Origin: Anaerolineae bacterium
GTDB taxonomy: Bacteria > Chloroflexota > Anaerolineae > JAFGEY01
Assembly (NCBI GenBank): GCA_016931365.1
Contig: JAFGEY010000116.1
Coordinates: 1-7,064, forward strand
Reading direction: 5' to 3'
Length of the DNA: 7,064 nt
Part shown: positions 5,738 through 7,064 of the stretch, in pieces
Numbering within the stretch: position 1 is the first letter of the stretch
Layout of the letters: the number at the start of each line of letters is the position of its first letter
Notes under the pieces: generated by a model
Databases searched by the model: none
What the model saw: only the letters and a program-made list of their open reading frames with translations
What the model was told of the DNA's origin: nothing
Made by a program: the position numbers and the translations under genes

Positions 5738-6571
5738 ATGACGCATCAAGAAGGCTTTTTTCAGGGTGTTCGCAATCACAACATTTATCATCAGTGCTGG
5801 CTGCCAGTGGGCGATCCGAGGGCGCTGCTGCTGATCGTCCATGGGTTGGGCGAGCACAGCGGGCGCTACATGAACGTAGTCAATCATTTTGTGCCACGAA
5901 ATTATGCCGTTTACACACTGGATCTCCTCGGCCATGGCAAGTCCGATGGCGAGCGTATGGTCGTGGATCGCTTTAGCGATTATACAGACCCACTGACCGC
6001 CTACCTCGACATGGTGCGCGGCTGGCAGCCCGGCAAGCCGATCGTGCTTTTGGGGCACAGCATGGGCGGTCTGATCGCCCTCGTCTATCTGCCCGACCAC
6101 CAGGATGCGTTTGTCGGCGCGGTCATTTCCGCGCCCCTGGTCAAATTGCCCGATAACATCTCTCCGTTGACGCTGGCGCTGGCCCGCATCCTCTCCAATC
6201 TGCTGCCCAAAACCAGGCTGACTGCTGTCGATCCGACCCTGGTGAGCCGCGACCCGGCAGTAGTGCAGGCCTATATCGACGACCCGTTGGTGTACAAGGG
6301 CAAGAGCACAGCGCGGCTGGGCGCGGAACTGATCCGAGCCGTCCAGCGTGTCGAATTGGAGGCGTCAGCGATCACTTTGCCCGTGCTGATCGTTCAGGGC
6401 GCGGCCGACGGCCTGGTCGATCCGGCTGGCGCGCAAATGTTGTACGATCGAATCAGTTCTCAAGACAAAACGCTCAAGATGTACGAAGGGCTGTTTCACG
6501 AAGTGTGCAATGAACCGGAACGTTCGATGGTTTTGAATGACATCGAGCAGTGGCTCGGAGCACATTGCTAA
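5738..6571 (+). CDS. Alpha/beta hydrolase, monoacylglycerol-lipase-like
   Basis: A 277-aa alpha/beta-hydrolase of the Hydrolase_4 (serine aminopeptidase S33 / monoacylglycerol lipase) type, full length for the family. It probably hydrolyses monoacylglycerols or related acyl esters in the cytoplasm, releasing a fatty acid. Motifs in order: the oxyanion-hole segment HGLGEHSGRY (35-44), DLLGHGKSDG (62-71), the nucleophile elbow GHSMGG (106-111) with Ser108, a variable cap region about 130-205, LIVQGAADGLVDP (217-229) with the likely acid Asp224, and GLFHEVCNEP (251-260) with His254. The triad is complete. There is no signal peptide. ATG 5738 lies 6 nt after AGGAG (5727-5731). I see no convincing promoter in the spacer, so it may be read from the upstream operon or from a weak promoter. 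Real substrate preference (lysophospholipase, esterase) cannot be told apart by motif. Confidence 0.92.
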   Translation: MTHQEGFFQGVRNHNIYHQCWLPVGDPRALLLIVHGLGEHSGRYMNVVNHFVPRNYAVYTLDLLGHGKSDGERMVVDRFSDYTDPLTAYLDMVRGWQPGKPIVLLGHSMGGLIALVYLPDHQDAFVGAVISAPLVKLPDNISPLTLALARILSNLLPKTRLTAVDPTLVSRDPAVVQAYIDDPLVYKGKSTARLGAELIRAVQRVELEASAITLPVLIVQGAADGLVDPAGAQMLYDRISSQDKTLKMYEGLFHEVCNEPERSMVLNDIEQWLGAHC

Positions 6572-6579
6572 TCGACGAC

Positions 6580-6624
6580 CGACCGCTGACCGCCGATGGT
6601 CTCGGTCTGCTGTCAGCGGTCGTC
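6580..6624. repeat. Inverted repeat and intergenic 21-bp repeat, copy 2
   Basis: CGACCGCTGAC (6580-6590) and GTCAGCGGTCG (6612-6622) are perfect 11-bp arms around a 21-nt loop. The right side (6604-6624) is a second copy of the 21-bp repeat found at 5671-5691. It fills the 75-bp gap between the lipase stop and asnS. The stem is not followed by a T-run, so it is not a typical terminator; instead AAAAAAGGAG, the asnS ribosome-binding region, follows. Confidence 0.65.
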
Positions 6625-6646
6625 GGTCTCAAAAAAGGAGTTGATC

Positions 6647-7064
6647 ATGCCCCAGATCATTCGTATCGAAGAAATTGCCCAATATGTCGGCCGGGAGGTG
6701 ATCCTGCGCGGCTGGCTCTACGCCAAGACCGACAAGGGCCGTCTGCAATTTTTGCAGGTACGCGACGGCAGCGGCATCGTCCAGGCGGTGGTTTTTCAAA
6801 AAGAGGTTGCGCCGGAGGTCTTTCAGGCCGCCGTCGATGTGACCCAGGAGTCGGCACTGATCGTCACCGGCGTCGTCCGCGCCGATGGGCGCGCGCCGGG
6901 CTATCCCGGCGGCTATGAGCTGGGCGTGCGAGAAATGACCATCGTCCAACTGGCCCAGGAATATCCCATCGCGCCCAAGGAGCACGGCGTCGAGTTCTTG
7001 ATGGAGCACCGCCACCTGTGGCTGCGCTCGACCCGCCAGTGGGCGATCTTGCGCGTGCGGGCGA
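6647..7064 (+). CDS. asnS: Asparaginyl-tRNA synthetase, 3' part beyond the window
   Basis: The first 139 codons are open to the window end. This is a class IIb aminoacyl-tRNA synthetase, which charges tRNA-Asn with asparagine in the cytoplasm. Residues about 17-103 form the OB-fold anticodon-binding domain: VILRGWLYAKTDKGRLQFLQVRDGSG (18-43), VTGVVRAD (73-80) and the GGYELGVREMTIV segment (88-100). The linker EYPIAPKEHGVEFLMEHRHLWLRS (105-128), then RQWAILRVRA, matches the AsnS branch better than AspS, which usually reads differently before the catalytic core. The catalytic motifs 1-3 are outside the window. ATG 6647 lies 6 nt after AAGGAG (6635-6640). Confidence 0.92.
   Translation, partial: MPQIIRIEEIAQYVGREVILRGWLYAKTDKGRLQFLQVRDGSGIVQAVVFQKEVAPEVFQAAVDVTQESALIVTGVVRADGRAPGYPGGYELGVREMTIVQLAQEYPIAPKEHGVEFLMEHRHLWLRSTRQWAILRVRA

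Noticed and set aside
6580..6622. GC-rich stem between the lipase gene and asnS as a rho-independent terminator or T-box.
   Set aside because: No T-run follows the stem, and the 75-bp gap is too short and lacks T-box features.

Overview
The window looks like a piece of a GC-rich chromosome from a Chloroflexota bacterium, most likely of the Anaerolineae type. This is inferred, not proven. The clues are a lipoprotein with a long Thr/Pro/Ser/Ala linker after its lipobox, a stand-alone corrinoid protein of the methyltransferase type, a GH-A glycosidase, and short intergenic repeats rich in ACGCAGAG and GACCGCTGAC motifs. There is no rRNA, tRNA, CRISPR array, integrase or transposase gene.

Left part (1-2583, plus strand): the 3' end of a clan GH-A glycoside hydrolase, a complete M20-family metal-dependent amidohydrolase behind an extended -10 promoter, and a small unrecognised soluble protein of 112 aa. 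Transcription probably ends at a 32-bp perfect palindrome with a T-run at 2654-2687.

Middle (2584-3121): a 538-bp gene-free and rearranged stretch. It holds a stop-codon hairpin, the terminator, a MITE-like element with imperfect terminal inverted repeats (about 2813-3010), and, directly against it, a remnant of the 3' end of a second corrinoid-protein gene. That remnant repeats the tail of the intact neighbouring gene with an 83-bp offset. All differences in its last 11 codons are synonymous, which points to an old paralogue that has been lost rather than a fresh duplication.

Right part: the intact corrinoid protein (3751-3122, minus) is divergent from a compact plus-strand operon (3927-5625). 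The operon encodes a two-helix small membrane protein, a transglutaminase-like lipoprotein and a second two-helix small membrane protein, joined by two GTGA start/stop overlaps. Next come a monoacylglycerol-lipase-like alpha/beta hydrolase (5738-6571) and the 5' part of asparaginyl-tRNA synthetase (from 6647, cut by the window end). Related copies of a 21-bp intergenic repeat lie on each side of the lipase gene.

Most genes are ordinary metabolic or housekeeping functions. The least explained items are the corrinoid-gene remnant with its adjoining inverted-repeat element, and the tightly coupled membrane/transglutaminase operon. I do not see convincing evidence of a wholly new system.
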